The notes under the pieces are model-generated. The model was not told the origin of the DNA. It ran no database searches and was given only the letters and a program-made list of their open reading frames with translations. Shown here piece by piece: positions 48,101-58,850 of a DNA stretch of 64,000 nt. Made by a program: the position numbers and the translations under genes. This DNA comes from Sanguinoderma infundibulare (lineage: Eukaryota; Basidiomycota; Agaricomycetes; Polyporales; Polyporaceae), in assembly GCA_032821775.1 (NCBI GenBank), contig JAVLRN010000003.1, forward strand, positions 248,001 through 312,000, in the 5' to 3' direction. Within the stretch, counting starts at the first letter, position 1. Each line of letters begins with the position of its first letter.

Positions 48101-48343
48101 GGTTATTTTGAACTCCCAGCAGGGATCTCGGGGATGCACACGAGTCGCTGCGCTGAATTGAAACCTGACAGGATCCTGTCTAGCCGGACGTGTTGTGACG
48201 TGCGATCGCGTCCATCGCAGGCGATCTCTGTTCCAAAGGCGATTTCTTTCGACGCCGAAGTTACCTTCGTAGGCCCGGTTGCCGCAATCCTATCGACGAG
48301 TGTATAAGGCGACGGCCTTCAACAATGCACCCCCGGTGCAGTC
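45182..48343. other. Gene-poor stretch, 3.2 kb
   Basis: No recognisable gene. The longest frame (45896-46633, plus, 245 codons) is Arg/Ser/Cys-rich without motifs or plausible splicing, and I consider it chance. A minus-strand fragment at about 45220-45340 (RELEDLDDKIMKAKQ) looks like a coiled-coil remnant. A TATA-like tataag at 48302-48307 serves the following GH79 gene. Confidence 0.45.
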
Positions 48344-50380
48344 ATGCCGTGCCCGCCCTCATGCCCTGTGGTGGCTTTCCTCGTCCTGACCTTGGTTGTC
48401 AGCTATACCGCGGCGCTGGACGTCTCTATCCCCTTCACGGTCCCTCCACACGCCCAGCCGCTTTCTCAGACACTTCTTTCTTTCTCAATCGAGCTCGATC
48501 GCTGGCCGGATTGGACGGGAGTCGACGCCCGGAACAACTTCACGTACGCCGCGCTCTCCAACCTCGCGGAGCTCACGGGCAAGCCACCCGGCATCCGCGT
48601 CGGCGCGAACTCGGTCGACCGCACCACCTGGTCCCCGACTGAGACCGTGAACGAGGACGCCTTCCCTCCACCCAGCACCGTCACGCCGTTTCCCGAGGCG
48701 ACGCAGATCGTCGTCGGCGATGACTTCTACAAGCTCTCGCGCTACCTCCCGCAAGGCACGCACATGGTCTGGGGCGTGAATCTTGGCGCGAACAACACGA
48801 CGAACACGTTCAACATGGCCGAGGCGATCGCGAAGTCATACAGCGACTCTGCGGTGAAGGCGGCCGGCATTGTCCTCGACCGGATCGAGGTCGGGAACGA
48901 GCCCGACCTGTACGCCAACAACGGGCTGCGCCCCGGCAACTACACCGTCGACCAGTACGTTTCGGAGTGGGAGGCGAACGCAGGTGTGGTCGTGCAGGCA
49001 CTCGGAATCAGTGGGAGGAATGGCTCTGTGACCATCCAGGGTGCGGCTTTCGCGAGTCAAGGCTTCACGCCGCGCCAGATCTTCGACCTCGGTATTCTGA
49101 ACAGCACGGGCGGGCAGGCGATCTCCACGTACGTCTCTATCTTATCTCCGTCACACCTCTCGCTGTCCCGGTGCGGCCATGATGCTAACCCTGATGCTGA
49201 CGAGCTGGAGACAGGATATCTCAGCATCATTATTCCGGGTTCTTCTGCAATGGCGGGAACATGCCGCTCGCGTCCTTCTTGAACAAGACGGCCATCCGCG
49301 GGAACCTCTCGATGTTCGAGCAAGATATCAATGCGACCCGTGCTCGCGAGCTGGACTATATACTGGGGTGCGTACGTCTGCGTCCTCCGTTTTCCTATGA
49401 TCGGACGTTTGGAGGGATCCTGATCCCTTCGGCAGCGAGACGAACAGCATCGCATGCCACGGCGCCCCTGGCGTGAGTGACTCTGCGGGCGCGGCACTGT
49501 GGGCCATCGACTATATGCTACACGCGGCGACGCGCGGGATCAAGGAGACGTATTTCCACGAAGGCGTCGGGTTCAAGTACAACTTCGTGCGTGTTCCAAC
49601 GATGAGCCTTTTGGCTGGTCCGGCCGCTGATGATCACCCACGCTGACGAACCTTTAGTTCCAACCCATCGCCCTCAACTGGTCCATCGACGACGGCTCTG
49701 CCGTAGACCCGCCCGCGCCCCCTCGCGTCATGCCCGTCTACTATGCCGGGCTGCTCGTCAACACGTTCGTCGGCCGGACGGGCGCGTCGCAGGTCACCGA
49801 GCTCCACGTCAACGACACGCGCGTCTCGGGCTACGCCGCGTTCGAGAACGGGGAGCTCGCCCGCGCCGCGTTCGTCAACCTGGCGCCGTGGCTGACGAGC
49901 AGCGCGGGCGACCGCCCCTCCGTCACGCTCAACCTCACCCTCGACGGGGCGGCGGGAGCGGACGCAGAGGGCCGGATGATTACCGCGCAGAGGATCGTGT
50001 TGGCGCACGCGGACGACCGGGCGAACCTGACGTGGGGCGGGCGGAGCTGGGAGACGGCGGACGCGCTGCCGAGCGGGGAGGTCGTGGCGGAGCAGGTCTC
50101 GCTCGCGGACGGGGTGCGGCTCCGCGCGACGGAGGCCATTCTCATCGACTTCACGGCGGCGGGGTCTGGGACGTCTCCGATGACGCCCGATGGGGCAGCG
50201 GGCGGGGGCGGGAGCGGGAGCGGGAGCGGGGCGTCGAGCTCGGGCTTCTGGCGCTCGAAAGGGAAGTACATCATTGCTGGCGTTGTGGCTGGTGTCGTTG
50301 GGGCTGCCTTGTGCGCGGCTGCTGTGTTTTATGGCCGGCGGAGGTGGGCGAGGGCGAGGGCGGGGAAGGTTAATGTGTGA
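48344..50380 (+). CDS. GH79 family glycosidase (beta-glucuronidase-like), right copy
   Basis: Four exons, 48344-49128, 49215-49367, 49436-49586 and 49658-50380, give 603 residues. The layout mirrors the minus-strand gene at 21661-23655. A signal peptide (MPCPPSCPVVAFLVLTLVVS..) precedes FSIELDRWPDW, VGNEPDL (Glu186, acid/base candidate), QHHYSGFFC and YFHEGVGF (Glu355, nucleophile candidate). The beta-domain (VYYAGLL, GYAAFENGEL, LTWGGRSWET) then leads to a Gly/Ser linker (GGGGSGSGSGASSSG), a membrane helix (IIAGVVAGVVGAALCAAAVFY) and a basic tail. The linker is absent from the left copy. The protein is likely tethered at the cell surface. A TATA-like tataag sits 37 bp upstream. The start is the second ATG of the frame, chosen by alignment with the left copy. 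Confidence 0.92.
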
Positions 50381-53300
50381 TCGTGCACGGTCACGGTGAT
50401 TGTGTTTCTTTTTGGATGGGACTCATTCTGTCCTTTGGACGTATGTCGTGTGGTGAGCCCATGCATTAGTGTACACTTTGCGTCTACGATGTAGCCATAT
50501 GCTCAAGTTTAGGGAAGGTAGATAGACAGACGGACGTATCCATAGATAAAGACAGTGTTACGACACGACGCGCATACTTGTACTGCTAATCTTGTACTAC
50601 TACTACCACGCTGCCGTATATACATAAGTAGATGTACTGAGGCTTTTTTTTTCACCGGCACGTCCGCCTGGATGGGACGGCGACCCGGTCGCTGGGTACA
50701 TGCACTGTCAAAGGCGGGACTAGGACGCCGGACACAACTGTCTCAGCTACTTTTCCGACCTTCCGTGCTACTGTATGCTCGCTCAGAGCTCGGTATCATG
50801 ACTACGGACTGAAGCGACCAGGGCTCGTCGTGTTTTGAGTCTCTCTCCAACGGGATTACCGATTGGATCCCGACACAATGGCGCGCCGTTGGGAGGATTC
50901 TATGGTAGCACCGATCGATTTCCGTCACTTGCGCAGCGTCCTGGAGTGTCGCAGTCGAGTTCGTGATCCTCTCCCTGGCCCTCGTGGTACAAGCGAATTT
51001 GAAACCAATCGTGCTTTTCTCCACAAGCCCCGGGAGGTCGGACGATTCTGCCAGAGGTGCCGTCCGTCCGACTCCATACCTCAATTTGATCGCTAACCCC
51101 CGCGAGTCGTCGATGGTTTCATGAGGATACATTGCGACATACACGACCAGCGAAGTTCGTCCAGATGTCTCTCGCGATTAGCCGCTTTCTCATTGACACC
51201 TGGTTCAACAGGCCTTCCTGCAGAAGGGCACCCTCGCGCAGTCGGACAGAGCGCATGAAAACAGCGGGTGCCTCGAGCCAGTTACTTGGGTCAAGGCAGT
51301 CAATCTTTCCCTTTAAGTAAAGGTATTGGGAGGCTGGTGGCGCGAATGTCAGGGCGGAGGCGGGGTTAGAAGGAAGATATTGCATGGGATGAAGCTGAAG
51401 ACGGAAGCGAGCTCGCCGTCCTCCACGCAGGCGCTCGTTCAACGCTTCTCCATCGACCTTCATCTCGCTCAGATCCCGCTCACCGACGTCTGCTGGAATC
51501 TACATCAAACATCCCTCAGAGGTTTTATGTCAATTCAAAGGAGTTCCAGCGCACTCTCAGGCTCTGGAAACATGTCATGGTCCGTCCGCATGTTGGCACG
51601 ACTGGTCAGTATTGAGTCCCAACTGCCTCCTTGCCTCCCTCACCCCCCTCGTCCTTCTAGAGCTTAGCCTAGACCACAAATCCTGAAAAAAACAGAGAGA
51701 CCTCCTCGACGCTGCGTTTGGCAGTCTCAACGCGCCTTCCGGCGTCGGCCCCTTCTCCTTCCCGTGCCGCGATGAGGCTTTGACTACGTGCAGCCTGCAG
51801 TCGGGCATCGATGCATCAAGGGCGATCTGGGATGGGTGCCCGAGCCGCTGAAGCGCTCCGTGCGGGATTGGACCGGGCGTATAGAGCGCGAGACGATCTT
51901 TCGGTCTGTGGGTGTTGGAAGTCCGGATGTGAGGAGCCTCATACCTGGCGCTAAGCTGGGATGACTCATGTTGGAGATACTTCAGCTTGGTGAGTTGCTG
52001 ATTCGACTTCGTTCTGCCCTTTCTGTGTATGCGGGGAATGCGCTGTTCAGTGCAGGCGACTGTATGCGCAGTCTGCAGAAAGTCGTAGATCGTATTTACA
52101 CGTCTCCTGCATTTCTGTAACCTTTTCATTTTTCGCTTTCGACCGTCATTTCATGAATGGCTGAGGAATTAGACATGCTGTGGTTACAGCCCGTCTTCTC
52201 GGAGTGAGCCGAGGTCGGCGAACGTTCGCAGACCTCGATTCTGAGAGAGGGGGCGTAACCACAGCGTTTCCTCACCACGTGGATGTATCGCCTTCGGCGG
52301 GAATAGCGGTTTGACATGTGCTGAACTTTCCCATGTGTCAACCTCCGAAACGACGATTGATGAGCTCACTTTTTCTGCATGTATGCCCAGCCCACCGAGG
52401 ACGTGGCGTTTCTATCCTCACCGTCGGGGGCTTTTGGGACCTAGGTGCCAACCCATCCTGCGTGATTCTATGTGAACGCGAGACCCGTCACATCCCTGTT
52501 TGGTGAGTGACTAGGATCGGCGATGTGTTCAGAACTGATCCCGCCAAACAACAGTTCGCGTCTCCAACTTGGTTCTTATGTATCACCTCGATTGATCGAT
52601 CCTCTTAAACAACGTCCCCCGGACGGACAGCCGAACGCCTGGTGGAGAACGTCTTCCTCAAGAAAGTGAATGTCGGTCGACAGGAAGTTCTCTGGAGAAG
52701 AAGCACCGCGACCATACCGCTGAACTTTGCCATCCTCATACGAGTTGACCGCGGAGCTCGCCACCGCGAAATGGCCTACCCCCATTCCTGTTCCACAACC
52801 GATACCTGCTCTTGCTGGACTCCGCGAACCCCGGATGACGAAGACCAAGAGCCTTGAGCGCAAACTCGAGCTCGTTCGCACCAACGTTTCTCAACGGGCG
52901 AGCATCGTCACCTTGCACGTGAAATCGCAGGAAGCAATCTGGATTGCGATCGCTGGCCTGGGGTAACACGACTTCATCATGAGGCTCTCGTTCGTAGACA
53001 CCTCTCTGACGCCATCGAGGCGCTGGAGGAGATTTGTGCCCTTCTCCGCTTTGGCGAAGGCGGACCATCTAGGCCGTTTTTTCTTGGCGAGCCTGAAGGT
53101 TGCGTTGCGGAGAAGGTCGGTTTCAACGTCGAAACACGGACTGCAACGTACCCTGTGACGTCTCATGTCGGGATAAATAGCGCAGGCTGGCGGCGGGATG
53201 CTGTCTCGAGCGCGATGGATCGGGGTCCGGTGCGCTCTTCTCCCTCAGCAGCAGGCTTCTCAGCTTGCTTTGACACATTTGCAAACTCGGTCTCTTCACG

Positions 53301-53535
53301 GCATTGTGCTCGCTTCCTTCGGGCTCACCAACGCCACCCGTGGTGCCCCGTGACATCGTGGTTCCTCGAAAGCGGCTATTTGATTCTCGGGACTGCGACA
53401 CCCCAGGCGCCGTGCGCGATCGCCCGTCCTATAAAATGCGGACAATCTCGCGAGGCGTCGAACCCAATTTCGACCCCCAGTTTGAACCCTCTCATTTTGG
53501 CACTTTACGTTCCACAGCACCACCGACGCACCGAC
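50381..53535. other. Intergenic, no recognised gene
   Basis: Frames are short. A plus-strand stretch at 52850-53160 (LVRTNVSQRASIVTLHVKSQ, then ALEEICALLRFGEGG in another frame) may be a decayed gene I cannot name. The region around 50610-50710 resembles 55145-55240 (gtatata..ttttttcacc.gca.tc.gc.tggat), a short dispersed repeat. The TATA box tataaaa at 53430-53436 serves the next gene. Confidence 0.4.
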
Positions 53536-54981
53536 ATGTCTGGACCGCTGAACCTGCCGCCCTTCCCCGAGGACGTGCCGACCCACCCACTGCTCGTCGT
53601 CGACTACGAGCTCATCGCGAAGCGGGACGAGGCCGAGGTCAATAAGCTCTGGAAGGCCGCGACGGAACTCGGGTTCTGGTAGTAAGTCCACGTCCCCGTC
53701 CACGTCCACGTCCATGACCGCTCGCCCTTCCCGAGCCCCCGGCTTACCTGCTGGATGGTAGCTTGAAGAACCACGGAGCAGACGAGGAAGTCGACCAGAT
53801 GTTCGAGATGGGCGCGGAGACGATGCGCCTTCCCCTCGCCGAGAAGATGAAGTACGAGCAGGGCGACGACGGCATGTCCTTCGGGTACGTTCTTCCGCCT
53901 CACGCTGCCGTCCTCGCCTCGCTGATCCTCATCCCACCGCGCATACAGATACAAGGCTGCTGGCGCGAACGCGACAGATGAGACCGGCGCGCTCGACACC
54001 GTCGAGTTCATCAACGTCTCCAAGGATGACGCGCTTGCCTGGCCGGGCAATGTCCACCGCGAGTACCCGCCGACGGTGAACGCGCGGATGGAGTCAACGA
54101 TCCGGCCGTTCGTCCAGAAGTCGCTCGCGGTCAACTACACGCTTTTGGACGTTCTCACCGACAAGCTCGGGCTGCCTAAAGGGGCACTGGCGCGGCAGCA
54201 CCCGCTCGAGGAGCCGAGTGGAAGCGAGTCGCGGTGCATCAGGAACCCGCCGCGGCCAGAGGGGATGTCGGAGCAGCAGGCGGCGCTGGGGGCGCACACG
54301 GACTTCGGGTCTCTGGTGCGCTTGTTCATGCCATGTTCTGCGAGGCGTTGGTTTGCTGACCCTACCTCTAGTCGTTCTTGCACAACCGTCTGGGCGGACT
54401 GCAGGTGATGGTGCCGGGCACGAGGGAGTGGCAGTATATCAAGGTACGAGCGCAGCCGCTCCGACGAATCTTTCGTTGACCGAACGTTGCGTAGCCCATC
54501 CCCGGACACGCGGTCTGTAATCTCGGAGACGCGATGACCATCTTCAGCGGTGGCATCCTCCGCTCGAACCTCCACCGCGTCGTGTGAGTTCTCTATATTG
54601 CTTATTGGTGGTTCACATCACATGCCTGACGTTCACCTCATCTTTATAGGTCATCGCCAAAGGAGCAAGGCAAATACGAACGCTGGTCCCTCGTGTTCTT
54701 CACCCGACCCGGGTACTCAGTCGTGCTGCGGCCCCTGTCCGACGAGAGCCCCGTCATCGCCGATGCGGTGGCGAAGCTCCCCCCGGGCCAGTACGACACG
54801 GGCGCGACCGCGGAGGAGTGGTTCGCGCGGCGGATCAAGAACCAGCGGATCAAGAACAGGACGGTGCGTTGCATCCACTCAAGAGTTAAGGCAGGTCGCT
54901 TATCGTCCTCACTTGTACTCTCAGGGCCCGGAGACTTGGAAGAGCAGCCGGGGCACCGAGCACCAGCCTTCGGCGGCCTAG
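53536..54981 (+). CDS. 2OG-Fe(II) oxygenase, isopenicillin N synthase-like (right copy)
   Basis: Seven exons, 53536-53681, 53762-53884, 53949-54315, 54372-54443, 54495-54583, 54650-54863 and 54925-54981, give 355 residues. Exon lengths equal those of the left copy. It starts MSGPLNLPPFPEDVPTHPLL. The iron ligands are His206 and Asp208 (AHTDFGSL) and His263 (SNLHRVV); Arg277 and Ser279 (YERWSLVFF) bind 2-oxoglutarate. Differences from the left copy are mostly conservative (QKRD versus AKRD, NDRLGL versus TDKLGL, VPPPKEQG versus VSSPKEQG). A TATA box (tataaaa) lies about 100 bp upstream. Substrate unknown; this family in fungi acts on small metabolites. Intact. Confidence 0.9.
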
Positions 54982-55465
54982 TCGTTGCAATATGAACGAT
55001 GATCGGCAAGAGTCGGTTCCCGTCGAGAAGTGCAGTATCGTATCACAACTATCTTGGTTCGACTTCGCAACTTCCTGGACACACTGTGGGCGCATTCAGC
55101 GACTACCTCTTCCATACCTTGCCTCTAGTGGATCCACAACACTACTGTATATATACGTACACGTTTTTCACCCGCATTTCCGCGTGGATCGGGCGGCGAC
55201 GCGGTTGTAGGTGGAACACTGCTTGACTGTCTATGATCCGTTCGCTGGGTGCGGACGGTGACAACAGGCTTGTTATGAACGTTTGACGCTCTCCATCGGT
55301 TACTACGGCCAGTCCTCGGTTGTTTCAGCTAAGGTCGTGATCTTCTCAGAGGGGAGGTAGGAGGTCTCTATCGAGTCCTACCTACATTAAGAATGACTCC
55401 GAAGCAATCGTATAGACGGCTATCAAAGCCTGGAGTACTCAAACGAGATCGCGAGTGAACTCGGT
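54982..55465. other. 3' flank of the 2OG oxygenase gene
   Basis: No gene recognised. The motif ggaggtaggaggtctct near 55353-55370 recurs at 62740-62757, where it directly follows a truncated exon of the same gene. Confidence 0.5.
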
Positions 55466-55805
55466 TCAGAAATCGTCAATCTGTAGGCCATACCTCATCC
55501 CACACGTATCCTTGAAGCTCTCGCGGTCCGAAAGCAAGTCGTCGATGTACTTCCCCAGGCGCGTGAACCTCCACCGGTTCGGATGGTCTGCTGCCCTCTC
55601 ACCCACCGACCAGGTGCTCAAGTCGTTCGCGAATGATAGCCGCGCGCAGAGAACGGTGTGATTGCGATAGTCCGCCATCGAAAACTCGCCTACTGCGTGC
55701 TTGGCCTCGGCGGCGAAGAGGGATTGGAGGTATTCGAGCGCCTTGTAGAAGTCATCCGCGGGCCCGTTCTTCGCCTGGAAGGCGTAGTAGGCTGGGAAGA
55801 ACTTA
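55466..55805 (-). pseudogene. C-terminal fragment of an unknown protein
   Basis: The minus strand is open from 55805 to a stop at 55466. It reads FFPAYYAFQAKNGPADDFYK, ALEYLQSLFAAEAKHAVGEF, YRNHTVLCARLSFANDLSTW, RFTRLGKYIDDLLSDRES and YGLQIDDF. The composition and continuity look like a genuine C-terminal exon. It begins abruptly at about 55805, where a fragment of the F-box gene is attached. I do not recognise the family. The 5' part of the gene is not in the neighbourhood, so it is probably dead. Confidence 0.6.
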
Positions 55806-55895
55806 CTATATCGAAGGCAACATCGGCTACGACATGGGGTTCCGCGACTGCCCAGCCGTGCAACCTCGAGCGAGCCCTCGAAGCGGCGGGAACTC
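55806..55895. repeat. Fragment of the F-box gene 3' region
   Basis: About 90 bp (ggcaacatcg.ctacgacatgg.g.tccgcga, ctcgagcgagc.ctcgaagcgg) match the 3' coding part of the right-edge F-box gene at 62955-63045 in the same orientation. Confidence 0.75.
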
Positions 55896-58753
55896 CAATC
55901 TTAGATAAGGCACCGACCTGCGCTGACGATCTGCAAATGATCTCAACATGCTCTCAGGGGCATCCCTGGGCAGCGTAGTCATCGGTGTTGCAGCCATCTT
56001 GGGGAATGCAGTCGTATATAAACATTTACCGGACGAGAATCGCAGGATTGCGCCAGCCACGGCCCGACTGGCACGCTTGATCGTGGTCTGTCGGCCAGCT
56101 AGTGGCGGACCGAGACTTGCCCCAAATGGACGCAAGTAATGTTGCTGCCGATGTGCTCCACGACGTCGACTGTGGATTGTTTTCATTTCGGCATCGATCG
56201 TGTGGCTGTTGCGAGAGAGAGGACGAACGGTCTTCGACAAATCTGACGTCGTCGGCCGACGAGAGGTGTTTTAGCGTGAGCGCAGCTGCCCATGGGCGTT
56301 GGTGCTGAGCAACCGAGGATCGGCTTCACTTGGTTCGTCAAAGGCTGTCCGCGGGAGCAATCATCCGCAGCGACCTATTATGTAGCAGTGTTTGAACCAT
56401 CAGGATTCTGCACAGGACGATCTGGACGTACGACTTACCTATTGGGACCGTCTTCCTTGAGTCATTATGAAAGATGGTGATGCCAAGGAGAGGACGGACA
56501 TGACGATACGCAGGCAAGGCAAGGCATTGCAAGGCACGCCGGGAGACCAGGCCAGTACCCGTTGGAGCCCAGTCCTCCCCGTTCTATTGTTCGTCGCGTC
56601 AAGAACTTGAAAGACATTCGAGATTTGTGGGGGCAACGGATAGATAGTCTGACGAATTATTGGAGATGGGCTTAGTAGATTGTGAGAACACTGAGGCCGA
56701 CGCAGACCCGGAAGAGGATTACAGGAACATGCAAGGCTTGGTCATACGAACATCTCTGTCAAGTAAACAGAGGATCGGCCACCAAGTTTTCATGAGCACC
56801 TATAGGATGTGAAGATGTAACCTGGTCCAAGGTACGCAAATCGCGTGGCAAAGTCCAAGGCGGAGCGTGCGTTCTTCTCATTGAGCACCTTCGCGGCTCG
56901 GCTTGAGAAATCGCAACCGGAGGGGAGAGGGGTGGCAGAGGGGGATTTAGCTGGCATGCCGTTCGCCCGACGACGACGACTTGTCGTAGAACCTACGGAC
57001 CATAGTTTCGCAAATGTCGTGCGCCCAAGTCGGATTCGAGTCAGAGGGGAGACATACACACCGTAAACAAGTACGAGGAGACAGACAGAAGACCCTGCGT
57101 TGAACTTGGACTTCGACTGCGGCGTGTGCTCGAGATCGCAGCTTTTGCGCCGAGTACGATTCTGCGCGCGGCGATGTTGCGTATGTTACTATATATCCAG
57201 GAACCTGGGCTGATAAAGGATTAACCATGAAGTGAGGAACAAGGCACGTCGGGGTCGGTTGATGTCGGAGGAAGCGGAGGCGTATGAAGTCTACCAACCC
57301 AGACCGGGCAAGGCCAGCAGGTTGTGATGGTAAGTAGCTGAAATGCCTCGGTCCCCTCACCGCCGTCCTGAAGCGTCCCGAGGTCCGCGGACATTACGTA
57401 TGTCGTGGACTCCCACTGCTTGCAAACGGAGGAACTTCGGCGCCATCACCAGCTGGTAAGAAAGACGCCAGAAGCGAATGTCCTTCTTGAACCTGAAGTA
57501 CTTACCTGCAACGATGGTCCGCTGTGTGGAGAACCGCCGTGTGGGGAGCGGAAATTCAGACACACCCTTGGTACAATCTGTGCGCCAACAGTCTCTAATT
57601 ACCAGCTTGTTCAACGATGAATATTCGATCGTTGGATGTGGCCCGGCTGGGGTAGGAGGCTCGAGGCTTACGGTCAGGTTCACCGCCGGGTGAAGCTCAT
57701 AGGCCCCTGGGGATGATCAATCGGAGGCTTCGTGTAATAATCTTGAGGGTCGCTTAATTCACACATGCCAGAACCGTACGCTGAACCAATCTCTATTGAG
57801 ACAATGCAGGTACAGGATCGTGGTGGACCGTGTGGTGAAAGGCTGCGGAGCCCCGCCACGTCCCGGCGCGCGCCTAGCCACATGTAATTAATGATAGTCC
57901 GATATCTAATCTATATGATGCCAAGAGTACTTGATCTGTTACACTTCGGATGTGGATCATCATCTCGCACTGGCATCTTGCTCTTGTCTCCATGTCCACC
58001 GTCCTTCCGACCGCCTACATGGAACCCCTTTTCTTCGTTTCTCAATGCCAGGACTGAACAAACTCGTACGACGCATTTTACCCCACTGCGTCCCTCTTTG
58101 CCAGCCAATTAGGCCAGCAATCTGCGTCCCCAGGCGACAGCACCAAGGGTCGCAGCGGAATCGTCAGCTGAAGCAGACTGGTGTCATTGATCCCATTGCG
58201 CGTATGTCTACTCCGTGTCTTCTATGCATCACCTGAAGTAACCTCTATTTTGTAAATTTCCTCGTCAGCCCCGAGCCCTCTGATCCGTCTCATCAACGCG
58301 TTAACAACCCTCGTTCGTACCCGGGCATGTACCGGAACACCCCGATGCGTGTAAGTGGAGAAATACACTCGGACGGCCGCCTTATCATGTTCAACAATCG
58401 AGTTCTTGCCACTGTTCTTCCTCACAGGCACTACCTGGTCGACAACTCAAAGTCTAGTCCACGGAGGTGGCAGCTCTCATCATCTGCATCCGTTCCTGGA
58501 AGTAGCTTTAATGGAGGTCAATATGCAAGAAGAGCCCCCGAGGAGACCGCAGTCTTCGTGCCTTGCAAATACGCTTACCGATGCTGCGCTGACCCGATGT
58601 CCGCGCGATTTTTGCGCGCCCTCGACATCTACCGAAGCCGTCGGAGGACGTATGGGGCGGTCGAGAAGATACTCGAGCACGCTCACTGATCTCCTGTGCG
58701 AGAACGACTAGGCACCTGCATGATGCATCTACGCCGCCTGTGCCAGAAGAACG
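55896..58753. other. Laccase upstream region within the right arm
   Basis: Duplicated counterpart of the left-arm 29.9-32.3 kb sequence. It carries the same short shared frames (for example 58222-58431 minus, 56292-56480 plus, 56790-57059 minus) but no gene I can name. Confidence 0.45.
57257..57690. other. Insertion present only in the right arm
   Basis: In the left arm cgtcggggt is followed directly by gaagctcatagg. Here about 430 bp intervene, ending in ccgccgggt. A short gggt repeat flanks the insert. Its plus strand ends with DEYSIVGCGPAGVGGSRLT, which has a GxGxxG pattern as in the FAD-binding start of GMC oxidoreductases. This is a weak hint, not an identification. Confidence 0.4.
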
Positions 58754-58761
58754 ATATAAAA
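58754..58761 (+). promoter_or_regulatory. TATA box of the laccase gene
   Basis: The sequence atataaaa lies about 90 bp before the laccase start codon; the same element is kept in front of the left-arm laccase pseudogene. Confidence 0.7.
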
Positions 58762-58850
58762 TCCTCGAGATGCCTCTGCTCAGTCCAAACAGCTCAGCTC
58801 GGTGTTTTGGCTGTTTTTCCAGTTATCTTTCTTCCGCTCTTTATCACAGT

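Noticed and set aside
49630..50373. 247-codon alternative frame over the last GH79 exon
   Set aside because: It is a high-GC shadow of the real GH79 frame, which carries the conserved C-terminal domain and membrane helix.
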